Shown: piece after piece, positions 7,883 through 17,420 of the stretch
Position numbering within the stretch: position 1 is the first letter of the stretch
How the letters are laid out: the number at the start of each line of letters is the position of its first letter
Assembly (NCBI RefSeq): GCF_000941055.1
Contig: NZ_CP007202.1
Location: 306,001-370,000, forward strand
DNA: 64,000 bases
From: Siansivirga zeaxanthinifaciens CC-SAMT-1
Lineage (GTDB): Bacteria > Bacteroidota > Bacteroidia > Flavobacteriales > Flavobacteriaceae
Reading direction: 5' to 3'
Program-made: the position numbers and the translations under genes
Notes under the pieces: generated by a model
The model's input: only the letters and a program-made list of their open reading frames with translations
Told to the model about the DNA's origin: nothing
Databases searched by the model: none

Positions 7883-9277
7883 TTAGAATAAAGTTCTGGT
7901 TACCATAAAAGCTGCAGAGCCTACCAAGAAACCTATTAGGGCTAACCAAGAAATCTTTTTTAGGTACCAGAAAAAATCTATTTTTTCCATTCCCATAGCT
8001 ACAACACCAGCTGCAGAGCCAATAATTAACATACTTCCTCCTGTTCCTGCAGAAAAGGCAATAAAATGCCAAAGTTCGTTGTCTGTAGCTTCATGGAACA
8101 TTCCCAAACTTGCAGCTACTAAAGGCACGTTATCAATTACAGCAGAACCAACGCCTAATAATAAAACAACTAAATCGGATACCCCTTCACCTGTATGAAT
8201 TTCGGTTCCTAGCATAGGCATCGATGCTGGCAGAGACTCGGCGAAACCAAATAAAATCCCTAAAGACTCTAAAGCTGCTACAGCCATTAAAATTCCTAAG
8301 AAAAATAATATACTAGGTAATTCAATTTTTGATAACGAATGGTGTACCGGACTATGGCTTGCATGAGCATCACTTTCATCGGCATCAAATTCGGTCAGAC
8401 TAAATTTAGAACTACTATAAATTTCAGCAAAAATAGCCACAACCCCTAAAGATAGCATCATCCCCATATACGGAGGTAAATGTGTTACCATTTTAAAAAT
8501 AGGCACAAATACAATAGCACCTAAACCAAGATATAACATGGTTGCACTAAACTTAGATTTTTTTGTTTCTTCAACTTCTTCAACTTCTAAATCACCTTTA
8601 AATACCGGCATAAAAGACGCTATAAACGATGGAATTGCCATACATAAAAACGATGGTATAAATAAATATCCTACTAAATGCCCTGTAGTTACTTTATTTC
8701 CTATCCAAAGCATGGTTGTAGTAACATCGCCAATAGGAGACCAAGCACCTCCTGCATTCGCTGCAATAATAATTAAACCTGCGTAATACAAACGAACATC
8801 TCTGTCTTTTACTATTTTTTGAAGAATAGAAATTAATACAATCGTAGCAGTAAGGTTATCGATAATTGCTGATAAAATGAAAGCTAAAATGGAAAAAATC
8901 CACAATATTTTTGTTTTCTTTTTAGTTTTTACAAAGTCTTTAATGGTTGAGAAACCATCAAAGTAATCTATTATTTCAACAATGGTCATAGCTCCAAGAA
9001 GGAATACTAATATTTCGGCTGTTTTCCCTAAATGATGCAGTAATGTTTCTTCCATTAAATGCATTTTTTCATCGTGAGATAACAAACCAAACCCTTCTAA
9101 CAAGGCGTGTTTTGCCGAATCGAACCAATTTGGAAACGCATCAATACCCAAAGCTACCAAAGCCCAACAAATAGCCATCATTACCAAAGCTGGAATGAGT
9201 TTGTCTATTTTTATATTATGCTCAAAAGTTATAGCTAGATAGCCTATTACAAACACTAAAATAATTGCTGTTTCCAT
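7883..9277 (-). CDS. nhaD: Na+/H+ antiporter NhaD
   Basis: A 464-aa polytopic membrane protein of the ion-transporter superfamily, NhaD type, which exports Na+ in exchange for H+ at alkaline pH. Conserved stretches include FLLGAMTIVEIIDYF, IIDNLTATIVLI, AGGAWSPIGDVTTTMLW and the repeated GSAVIDNVPLVAA near the C-terminus, with about 11-12 hydrophobic segments. A His/Asp-rich cytoplasmic loop near residues 295-315 (DESDAHASHSPVHH) is a possible ion or pH sensor; that role is inference. It probably shares a transcript with exbB. Confidence 0.9.
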   Translation of the reverse strand: METAIILVFVIGYLAITFEHNIKIDKLIPALVMMAICWALVALGIDAFPNWFDSAKHALLEGFGLLSHDEKMHLMEETLLHHLGKTAEILVFLLGAMTIVEIIDYFDGFSTIKDFVKTKKKTKILWIFSILAFILSAIIDNLTATIVLISILQKIVKDRDVRLYYAGLIIIAANAGGAWSPIGDVTTTMLWIGNKVTTGHLVGYLFIPSFLCMAIPSFIASFMPVFKGDLEVEEVEETKKSKFSATMLYLGLGAIVFVPIFKMVTHLPPYMGMMLSLGVVAIFAEIYSSSKFSLTEFDADESDAHASHSPVHHSLSKIELPSILFFLGILMAVAALESLGILFGFAESLPASMPMLGTEIHTGEGVSDLVVLLLGVGSAVIDNVPLVAASLGMFHEATDNELWHFIAFSAGTGGSMLIIGSAAGVVAMGMEKIDFFWYLKKISWLALIGFLVGSAAFMVTRTLF

Positions 9278-9401
9278 AATTTTTAAATTAAATGTGGCGT
9301 GAAGTCTTGTTTAAATTTAAGACCATAACACCTATCTGTTTTTTTAAGATTTGATTTTAAATTGTAACTAATATTTGAATTGAAATAAATAATTAGTTCA
9401 A

Positions 9402-9409
9402 CAAATATA
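9402..9409 (-). promoter_or_regulatory. Candidate -7 promoter element for nhaD
   Basis: Minus-strand TATATTTG matches the Bacteroidetes -7 box and lies about 125 bp upstream of the nhaD ATG in the otherwise featureless 172-bp anmK-nhaD gap. No good -33 TTTG is visible at the right distance, so this is tentative. Confidence 0.35.
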
Positions 9410-9449
9410 AAAAACTAAAAATCCTATAAAGATTAAATTTAGATTATTT

Positions 9450-10514
9450 TTAAGGGAAATATACAATACCCGAGCTATGATTTCTGCTTGCTCCGGTAAC
9501 ACTTTTAAGGCAATTAATTTCGTTTCTTAACTTTAAAACACCCAAAAAACCAAAAATTAAAGCCTCTTTAAATTCAATAGTTTCACCTTGAGGAATTACT
9601 ACATCACTATTAATCAAGCTTTTAATCCTATCTATTAAATATAAATTATAAACACCACCCCCTGTAATTAATAAAGATCCTCTTGTTTTTGTGTTTACTT
9701 CTAATGCGATTTGATGTGCAATATGCGCTACAAAAGTTTTTAAAATATCTTTTACTTCTAATTTAAAACTATCGATTAAAGGAAAAATATTTTTATCAAC
9801 CCATTCCAATCCCAACGATTTTGGAAAAGATTCCTTATAAAACTGCAAGGCATTAAGTTTTGCAAGCAACTCATTATTTACAACACCCGTTGAAGCAATT
9901 TTCCCAGCATCATCAAAATCGAAACCCAATACATTAACATATTTATTTAAAACAATGTTTACCGGACAAATATCGTAAGCAATACGTTCCTCATTTATTT
10001 TAGTTGAAATATTTGCAAATCCACCCAAATTTAAACAATAGTCAAATTCCGAAAAAAGCAACTCATCTCCTATGGGTACTAAAGGCGCACCCTGTCCACC
10101 TAGCGCAACATCCTGAACTCTAAAATCGCAAACTACTTTCCGGTTTAACCAGGTTGCCAGTTCGGGCAGGTTTCCAATCTGATATGTAAGTCCGTTTTCT
10201 GGTCGATGCAACGCAGTATGACCATGCGAACAAACAGCATCAATATTTGTTAAATTATATTTTTCAATAAAAGAATTTATAACCTTTGCCAAAAACTTCG
10301 TGTAATCGAAATCTATTTGTTTCAATGCTTCTAAAGTGTTAAACACTAAGCCTCTTAAAACATTAACCCAAGCCAATGGGTAAGCAAATGTTTCTGCATA
10401 TATTATTTTAAAAGACCAAGATTCTTCATATTTAAATGTTACATAAACCAAGTCTATGCCATCTAAAGAAGTTCCCGACATAACACCAACCACGCTATAT
10501 TCTCTATGTTCCAT
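9450..10514 (-). CDS. anmK: Anhydro-N-acetylmuramic acid kinase
   Basis: AnmK hydrolyses and phosphorylates 1,6-anhydro-MurNAc to MurNAc-6-phosphate in cell-wall recycling. The ATG at 10514 gives 354 aa beginning just before the diagnostic VMSGTSLDGIDL. Also present are CSHGHTALHRP, LGGFANIS, DICPVN and the C-terminal ATP-binding ITGGGVYN. An upstream in-frame TTG (10532) would add six residues but is less likely. Divergent from the acyl-CoA dehydrogenase, with a 99-bp shared upstream region. Confidence 0.93.
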   Translation of the reverse strand: MEHREYSVVGVMSGTSLDGIDLVYVTFKYEESWSFKIIYAETFAYPLAWVNVLRGLVFNTLEALKQIDFDYTKFLAKVINSFIEKYNLTNIDAVCSHGHTALHRPENGLTYQIGNLPELATWLNRKVVCDFRVQDVALGGQGAPLVPIGDELLFSEFDYCLNLGGFANISTKINEERIAYDICPVNIVLNKYVNVLGFDFDDAGKIASTGVVNNELLAKLNALQFYKESFPKSLGLEWVDKNIFPLIDSFKLEVKDILKTFVAHIAHQIALEVNTKTRGSLLITGGGVYNLYLIDRIKSLINSDVVIPQGETIEFKEALIFGFLGVLKLRNEINCLKSVTGASRNHSSGIVYFP

Positions 10515-10613
10515 GAAGCGTAAAATTAACAATACTTATCCATAATTATATTATCAAAATGTTATATTTACATATAAATATTGCGATTTTAATAAATTTT
10601 TACGTTCCAAATT

Positions 10614-11756
10614 ATGAATTTCCATCTTTCAGAAGAACATATAATGATTCGCGACGCAGCGCGCGATTTTGCTCAAACCGAATTACTGCCTGGCGTTATT
10701 GAACGCGACGAAACACAACACTTCCCAAAAGATCTCGTAAAAAAAATGGGCGATTTGGGTTTTATGGGCATTATGGTAGACCCAAAATATGGCGGTAGTG
10801 GTTTGGATACCATTTCGTATGTGCTTATTATGGAAGAACTTTCTAAAATAGATGCTTCGGCATCAGTGATTGTATCGGTAAATAATTCTTTGGTTTGCTA
10901 CGGACTCGAAGCTTATGGCACCGAAACTCAAAAACAAAAATATTTAACAAAACTTGCCACAGGCGAATTTGTTGGCGCCTTTTGCCTAAGCGAACCAGAA
11001 GCCGGAAGTGACGCTACTTCGCAAAAAACCTCTGCTATAGACAAAGGCGATTATTACCTACTTAATGGAACAAAAAACTGGATTACAAACGGTGGTCGTG
11101 CCGATGTTTATTTAGTAATTGCTCAAACCGATAAACATAAAGGATCGCATGGCATCAATGCTTTTATTATTGAAAAAGACATGGAAGGTTTCCATATTGG
11201 TCCAAAAGAAAACAAATTAGGTATCCGCGGCAGCGACACCCATACACTACAATTTAACGATGTAAAAGTGCCAAAAGAAAATCGTATTGGCGAAGATGGC
11301 TCGGGGTTTCGTTTTGCAATGAAAACGCTTTCGGGAGGCCGTATTGGAATTGCTGCTCAAGCTTTAGGAATTGCCGCTGGCGCTTACGAACTGGCTTTAA
11401 AATACTCAAAAGAACGAAAAGCTTTTGGAACCGAAATTTGCAACCACCAAGCCATAGCCTTTAAATTGGCCGATATGTATACCGACATCGAAGCCGCACG
11501 CCATTTGGTTATGAAAGCGGCTTGGGATAAAGACCAAGGAAACAACTACGATGTATCGAGTGCCATGGCAAAATTATACGTCTCAAAAGTGGCGATGGAG
11601 CATACCGTTGAAGCCGTACAAATTCATGGTGGTAATGGTTTTGTTAAAGATTACCATGTAGAACGCCTCATGCGCGACGCCAAAATTACACAGATTTACG
11701 AAGGCACTTCAGAAATTCAAAAAATTGTAATTTCTAGAAACATCATCAAAGAATAA
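10614..11756 (+). CDS. Short-chain acyl-CoA dehydrogenase (butyryl-CoA dehydrogenase type)
   Basis: A 380-aa FAD-dependent acyl-CoA dehydrogenase catalysing alpha,beta-desaturation of acyl-CoA. It shows the family signatures FCLSEPEAGSDA, KNWITNGG, GGRIGIAAQALGIA, VQIHGGNGFVKDYHVER and the C-terminal IYEGTSEIQ, whose Glu matches the catalytic base of the butyryl-CoA type. Full length. It precedes the arsenosugar cluster but is separated from it by 158 bp containing a long inverted repeat, so co-transcription is uncertain. The substrate is not determined by sequence alone. Confidence 0.93.
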   Translation: MNFHLSEEHIMIRDAARDFAQTELLPGVIERDETQHFPKDLVKKMGDLGFMGIMVDPKYGGSGLDTISYVLIMEELSKIDASASVIVSVNNSLVCYGLEAYGTETQKQKYLTKLATGEFVGAFCLSEPEAGSDATSQKTSAIDKGDYYLLNGTKNWITNGGRADVYLVIAQTDKHKGSHGINAFIIEKDMEGFHIGPKENKLGIRGSDTHTLQFNDVKVPKENRIGEDGSGFRFAMKTLSGGRIGIAAQALGIAAGAYELALKYSKERKAFGTEICNHQAIAFKLADMYTDIEAARHLVMKAAWDKDQGNNYDVSSAMAKLYVSKVAMEHTVEAVQIHGGNGFVKDYHVERLMRDAKITQIYEGTSEIQKIVISRNIIKE

Positions 11757-11805
11757 ATCTTTCATTAAATTTTAAACCTCAATCAATTGATAATCTATTG
11801 ATTAC

Positions 11806-11850
11806 AACACATGCCATTGGTATTATAAATAATTTCCAGCGGCATGTGTT
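11806..11850. promoter_or_regulatory. Inverted repeat between the acyl-CoA dehydrogenase and the arsenosugar cluster
   Basis: Perfect 10-bp arms AACACATGCC and GGCATGTGTT (11806-11815 and 11841-11850) flank a 25-nt AT-rich centre. A smaller AATCAAT/ATTGATT pair (11781-11787 and 11797-11803) lies just before. There is no T run, so this could be an operator or a long terminator or stability hairpin. A -7-like TATATTTA (11889-11896) precedes the next gene. Confidence 0.4.
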
Positions 11851-11914
11851 ATGTATTGCTAAATTTTCCGACTTTATTCAAATAGATTTATATTTACAAA
11901 AAATATAAAATTTC

Positions 11915-12250
11915 ATGCAAAAAACATACTACGACCCCGCAGATCTCAGGAAATTTGGAAAAATCACAGAATGGAGTGAAGAATTAGGAAACAAATTCTT
12001 TGAATATTACGGTAAAGTTTTTGAAGAAGGCGCCCTTACCGCACGCGAAAAATCTCTAATTGCCTTAGCCGTTGCACATACAGAGCAATGCCCATACTGT
12101 ATAGACGCTTACACAAAAGACGGTTTACAACGCGGTGTAACAAAAGAAGAAATGATGGAAGCCATTCACGTTGGCGCAGCTATAAAAAGCGGTGCCACAT
12201 TAGTACATGGTGTGCAAATGATGAACAAAGTAAATAAGTTAGACGGTTAA
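11915..12250 (+). CDS. Arsenosugar biosynthesis-associated peroxidase-like protein (CMD/AhpD family)
   Basis: A 111-aa all-helical protein of the carboxymuconolactone decarboxylase/AhpD family, full-length for the small subfamily that travels with ArsS (TIGR04169 type, recognised from memory). It has the redox motif CPYC (Cys59, Cys62) within TEQCPYCIDAYTKDG and a C-terminal GAAIKSGATLVHGVQ helix. A thiol-redox or arsenical-handling role is plausible but unproven. First gene of the cluster; an intergenic repeat begins 5 bp after its stop. Confidence 0.85.
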   Translation: MQKTYYDPADLRKFGKITEWSEELGNKFFEYYGKVFEEGALTAREKSLIALAVAHTEQCPYCIDAYTKDGLQRGVTKEEMMEAIHVGAAIKSGATLVHGVQMMNKVNKLDG

Positions 12251-12255
12251 TACCC

Positions 12256-12339
12256 GGGCGTTACCACAAGGGTCGGGCTTTCACTACTCGCTCCCTCCTA
12301 GCTTCGGGGAGCTCAAACAAACCGTTCAATCCCTAACGC
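12256..12339 (+). repeat. Intergenic repeat element, copy 1 (GGGCGTTA...TAACGC)
   Basis: An 84-bp element starting 5 bp after a stop codon. It opens with GGGCGTTACC, contains GGGTCGGGCTTTC and an internal hairpin GCTCCC/GGGAGC (12290-12295 and 12307-12312), and ends in CAATCCCTAACGC. The ends form an imperfect inverted repeat (GCGTTA/TAACGC). Its GC content is clearly above the neighbours. The same end motifs recur at 23832-23924 and, diverged, at 40023-40125. Confidence 0.75.
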
Positions 12340-12393
12340 AAAACCATAACTCCAAATTTATCGTAAGAACTTTAGTTTAGTAAAATACAATTA

Positions 12394-13449
<1,056 letters not shown>

Positions 13450-13452
13450 AAC

Positions 13453-14136
13453 ATGAAAGAAAGTAAAACCGCCATATTAATTTTTGCTAATTCAGCCGAG
13501 AAAGAGATTACTTCAAAATCATTTTCTAGCAAAAGTTTGTTTGAAACCCTAAACAAGCAGACCATAAATATTGCAAAAAAAACAGGCTTGCCTTATTTTC
13601 ATTTTTCTGAAAAACAACAAATTGGTAATTCTTTTGGAGAGCGTTTTACAAATGCTATTCAATCTGTTTTCGATTTGGGTTTTAATACGGTTATTACTAT
13701 AGGAAATGATACGCCACACCTAACCACAAAACACATTTTAAAAACGGTTGAAAAACTTCAAAAACACAGCATTGTTTTAGGACCATCAACCGATGGAGGT
13801 TTCTATTTAATGGGACTCAAAAAATCGCAATTTAACAAAGAAACCTTTTTAAAATTACCCTGGCAAACCTCTAAATTAAACAGAAGTATTTCCAAATTAA
13901 AAGCTTCTAAAAAAATAAATATCACTTATCTAGAAGTCTTAACAGATATTGATACTGCTTCAGATATTAAACTGGTTCTCGATAGTTTTAAAACCCTTTC
14001 AAAAACTTTAAAAACACTTTTACTGCAATCGTTTTTAAGTGTAAAAACCATCATCTTTTTTCATTTTATCAGTATTAAAAACTTCATATTAAACCTTCAA
14101 TTAAATAAAGGTTCACCTGCATTTCTTCATTTATAA
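13453..14136 (+). CDS. DUF2064-type nucleotidyl/glycosyl-transferase-like protein, divergent
   Basis: A 227-aa protein of the DUF2064/TIGR04282-like nucleotide-diphospho-sugar fold. The core motifs IGNDTPHL (GxDxP-like) and GPSTDGGFYLMGL are clear, and LTDIDTASD is present. The N-terminal KTRL signature found in the second copy (21529-22173) is missing, replaced by a Ser/Lys-rich stretch. The C-terminus carries an extra hydrophobic tail (about 190-220). It is therefore a diverged paralogue, possibly acting with or regulating the other copy. It lies 3 bp after arsS. Confidence 0.75.
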   Translation: MKESKTAILIFANSAEKEITSKSFSSKSLFETLNKQTINIAKKTGLPYFHFSEKQQIGNSFGERFTNAIQSVFDLGFNTVITIGNDTPHLTTKHILKTVEKLQKHSIVLGPSTDGGFYLMGLKKSQFNKETFLKLPWQTSKLNRSISKLKASKKINITYLEVLTDIDTASDIKLVLDSFKTLSKTLKTLLLQSFLSVKTIIFFHFISIKNFILNLQLNKGSPAFLHL

Positions 14137-14192
14137 AACCCTTTAAATCTGATTGATTTCAGACACACTTATTAATTTTTTTTATCGTATAA

Positions 14193-17100
14193 ATGAAGCA
14201 CATTATATTATGCTTGATGCTAACTATATTTGGTTTAAGTCATGCTCAAATTACAATTACTGGTCGAGTTACAGATTCTAAAGATAACACGCCTTTAACT
14301 TTTGTTACTATAACTAACCATACAAACGGAACCATTACCGATGAAAATGGATACTATTCTATTGATGTTGCATCGGAAACAAGTCAACTAAAATTTTCCT
14401 TTTTAGGTTACAAAAGCCAACTCATTACTGTTGGAAATAAAACAACCATAAATATTTCGTTAGTAGAAGATGCCGCTGCTCTCGATGAAGTGGTTATAAC
14501 CGCATTAGGATTAAAGCGAGAAACTAAAGAGTTAGGCTATGCCGTACAAGCTATAAAGTCTGAAAGTTTAACCGAAGTAAAAACCGTTAATTTCTTGGAT
14601 AACCTTCAAGGAAAATTGGCAGGCGTAACTGTCACACAAGGCGCCACAGGCGTTGGGTCTTCTTCTAAAATAACCATTCGTGGAGAAGCCTCATTTTCAA
14701 ATAATAATCCGCTTTTTGTTGTTGATGGCATCCCTATTAACAACGAAACGGTTTTCAATTTTACTAACGAAGCTGCAGCTGGGTTTCAAGAAATAGATTT
14801 TGGAAACGGCGCTATGGAAGTGAACCCAGATGATATAGAATCGGTTACGGTATTAAAAGGGGCGAGTGCTGCGGCACTTTATGGCACCAGAGCATCAAAC
14901 GGAGTCATTGTTATTAAAACAAAAGATGGCAGTAAAAACAAAGGATTTAGCGTGAGTGTTAACACCGCGATAACTAAAGACTCTGCTTTTAAACTTCCAG
15001 AATTTCAAAACGAATACGGCCAAGGGCAATCTGGTGTTTTTGAATTTGTAGATGGTCTTGGGGGTGGCGTTAGTGATAATATCACCTATTCCTGGGGGCC
15101 TCGGTTAGATGTTGGTAATTTAATACCCCAATTTGATAGTCCTGTGCAATTGCCTAATGGCTCATTTGTTAGAGGTGGCGACACATCACTTTACAACGGT
15201 TTACCAATTACGCCAACACCGTTTTTATCAAACCCAGATAACTTAAAAGATTTTTATGAAACAGGTGTAACCACCATAAACAACATAGCTATTTCCAATG
15301 GTTTTGATACGGGTAATTATCGCTTATCGTTCACAGATTTAAGAAGCGAATCTATTATTCCGGGTGTAAATTTAGACAGGCAAACTGTGAGTGCAAAACT
15401 AAATTTCAAACCTTCAGACAAAACAGAGGTTACTACTTCTATTAGTTATGTAAACTCTAATAGTGATAACAGACCTTCAAACGGTTATGGTAGCGAAAAC
15501 GTTAATTATTCGCTCGTTGCTTGGGGACCTCGTTCTTTAAATATTAATAATTTAAAAGCGTATTGGCAGCCTGGTTTAGAAGGGATTCAGCAATATTCTT
15601 TCAATTATACGTTTTTTGACAACCCTTATTTCATTCTACTAGAAAACAGAAATTCTTTTAACCGCGATAGAATTTTTGGAAACATTCAACTACAACAGCA
15701 AATTACAAAACACATTAGTGCCCATATTAGAACAGGTATGGATTACAGTAGCGAAACCAGACAATTTATACGCAACTTTAGTAGTAATCGTTTTAAAAAT
15801 GGTGGTTATGCAGAGCATGATGTAACTTACAGAGAAGTAAACACCGATTTCTTAGTTAATTACAACAATACTTTTGGCGATTTTTCTGTTGATGTGTCGC
15901 TAGGTGGAAACCGTTTAAACCAAACAGCTTCAACAAAACAATCTCAAACTGTAAACCTAGCACAACCAGGCATATTTAGTTTAAATAATGCCGCCTCACC
16001 TATTGAGATTTTTCAATTTGAAAGCGAAAAACGTATCAACTCGTTTTATGGAATTGCAAAATTAGGTTACAAAAACTATTTGTTTTTAGATGTTACTGCA
16101 AGAAATGATTGGTCTAGTGCATTAGCAACTCCGTTTTCGGTAGATGGTGCATCATTTTTCTATCCATCGGCTTCTGCAAGTTTTATTTTATCGAATGTAA
16201 CCAAATTACCAAGTGTTTTTTCATTTGCAAAATTACGCGCCAATATCGCTCAGGTTGGAAATGATACGGGGGCATACCAAACCTCGGGTGCTTTTGTATC
16301 GCAAACACCCTTTAACGGACAACCAACTTTTAGCAACCAAAACTTTATTCCTAACGCCAATTTAAAACCCGAACAAACTACAAGTTATGAGTTGGGTGCC
16401 GACTTACGTTTTTTTAAAGACCGTTTAAGTTTTGATGTTACATATTACAATGCTACAACTAAAGACCAAATTATTTCATTACCTATTGCTATTTCTTCAG
16501 GGTATAACCAACAAGTAATTAACGGAGTTAAAGTTAATACTCAGGGTGTTGAAATTATTTTGGGTGTAACGCCTCTAAAAAATGAAAATTTCAAATGGAA
16601 CAGCACATTCAACTTTGCTACAAACCGCTCGACTATAGAGAACTTACCACAAAACGATGGGCGCTTAACCTTGGCTTTTAGTAGAATTTACGATAGCGCT
16701 AACCAAACCGTTTGGTTTCAGGTTGAAGAAGGCGGTCGTATTGGCGATTTTTATGGAACAGGCTATTCTAAAAATGAAAATGGCGCATTTTTAGTAGACG
16801 ATAACGGACGCTTAATCGCCGATAATAATTTGAAAAAACTAGGAAATTATAACCCTGATTTTACATTAGGATGGCAAAATAATTTCAATTACAAAAATTG
16901 GAATTTTAGTTTCTTGTTTGATTGGAGACAGGGCGGAGAAATTGTATCTCGAACCCGCGCTTTAGGCAATGTTGGTGGGCAATTGGCCGAAACTGCTTTT
17001 AGACCAGAAACGGGCATTGTTGCACCTGGCGTTAACATTAATTCAGGACAACCTAATACAGTAGCTGTTTCTGCAGAAAGTTTTTACAGACAATTTTACG

Positions 17101-17384
17101 ATAGAAACCACGAAGAAAACAATATTTATGATGCTTCTTTTTTAAAGTTACGTCAGTTTTCTATTGGTTATAATTTCAAGTTGAAACAAGGCTTTTTAGG
17201 CTTAAATAAAGATGCCAACTTAAGTCTATCTCTAACAGGAAACAACTTATTTGCCATTACAGAAAACCCACATTTTGACCCCGAGCAAATAGCTGTGCAA
17301 GGCAATGGTTTTGTAAGTGGTGTTGAAGATTTAAGTTACGCTACCACGCGTAGTTTCGGTTTTAAAGCAGGTTTTAATTTTTAA
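14193..17384 (+). CDS. SusC/RagA-type TonB-linked outer membrane receptor
   Basis: A 1063-aa outer-membrane TonB-dependent importer. It has a signal peptide (to about residue 18), a carboxypeptidase-D-like N-terminal domain (about 20-95) and the SusC motif region ALDEVVITALG. A plug domain (about 105-235) contains LQGKLAGVTV, FVVDGIP and LKGASAAALYGTRASNGV. A long barrel ends in an aromatic-rich C-terminus (SFGFKAGFNF). Its SusD partner follows 37 bp downstream. Position inside the arsenosugar cluster suggests a cluster-related ligand, which is inference. Confidence 0.93.
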   Translation: MKHIILCLMLTIFGLSHAQITITGRVTDSKDNTPLTFVTITNHTNGTITDENGYYSIDVASETSQLKFSFLGYKSQLITVGNKTTINISLVEDAAALDEVVITALGLKRETKELGYAVQAIKSESLTEVKTVNFLDNLQGKLAGVTVTQGATGVGSSSKITIRGEASFSNNNPLFVVDGIPINNETVFNFTNEAAAGFQEIDFGNGAMEVNPDDIESVTVLKGASAAALYGTRASNGVIVIKTKDGSKNKGFSVSVNTAITKDSAFKLPEFQNEYGQGQSGVFEFVDGLGGGVSDNITYSWGPRLDVGNLIPQFDSPVQLPNGSFVRGGDTSLYNGLPITPTPFLSNPDNLKDFYETGVTTINNIAISNGFDTGNYRLSFTDLRSESIIPGVNLDRQTVSAKLNFKPSDKTEVTTSISYVNSNSDNRPSNGYGSENVNYSLVAWGPRSLNINNLKAYWQPGLEGIQQYSFNYTFFDNPYFILLENRNSFNRDRIFGNIQLQQQITKHISAHIRTGMDYSSETRQFIRNFSSNRFKNGGYAEHDVTYREVNTDFLVNYNNTFGDFSVDVSLGGNRLNQTASTKQSQTVNLAQPGIFSLNNAASPIEIFQFESEKRINSFYGIAKLGYKNYLFLDVTARNDWSSALATPFSVDGASFFYPSASASFILSNVTKLPSVFSFAKLRANIAQVGNDTGAYQTSGAFVSQTPFNGQPTFSNQNFIPNANLKPEQTTSYELGADLRFFKDRLSFDVTYYNATTKDQIISLPIAISSGYNQQVINGVKVNTQGVEIILGVTPLKNENFKWNSTFNFATNRSTIENLPQNDGRLTLAFSRIYDSANQTVWFQVEEGGRIGDFYGTGYSKNENGAFLVDDNGRLIADNNLKKLGNYNPDFTLGWQNNFNYKNWNFSFLFDWRQGGEIVSRTRALGNVGGQLAETAFRPETGIVAPGVNINSGQPNTVAVSAESFYRQFYDRNHEENNIYDASFLKLRQFSIGYNFKLKQGFLGLNKDANLSLSLTGNNLFAITENPHFDPEQIAVQGNGFVSGVEDLSYATTRSFGFKAGFNF

Positions 17385-17388
17385 GAAA

Positions 17389-17408
17389 ATTTCTGTTTTC
17401 ACAGAAAT
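17389..17408 (+). terminator. Hairpin between susC- and susD-like genes
   Basis: An 8-bp perfect stem ATTTCTGT/ACAGAAAT with a 4-nt loop sits in the 36-bp gap, followed by AT-rich sequence but no T run. It may be an mRNA-processing or partial attenuation element setting receptor/lipoprotein ratios rather than a full stop. Confidence 0.4.
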
Positions 17409-17420
17409 AAAAATATATTT

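Noticed and set aside
12256..12339. CRISPR-like or tRNA-like interpretation of the intergenic repeat
   Set aside because: There are no regularly spaced units or spacers, and no cloverleaf can be drawn.
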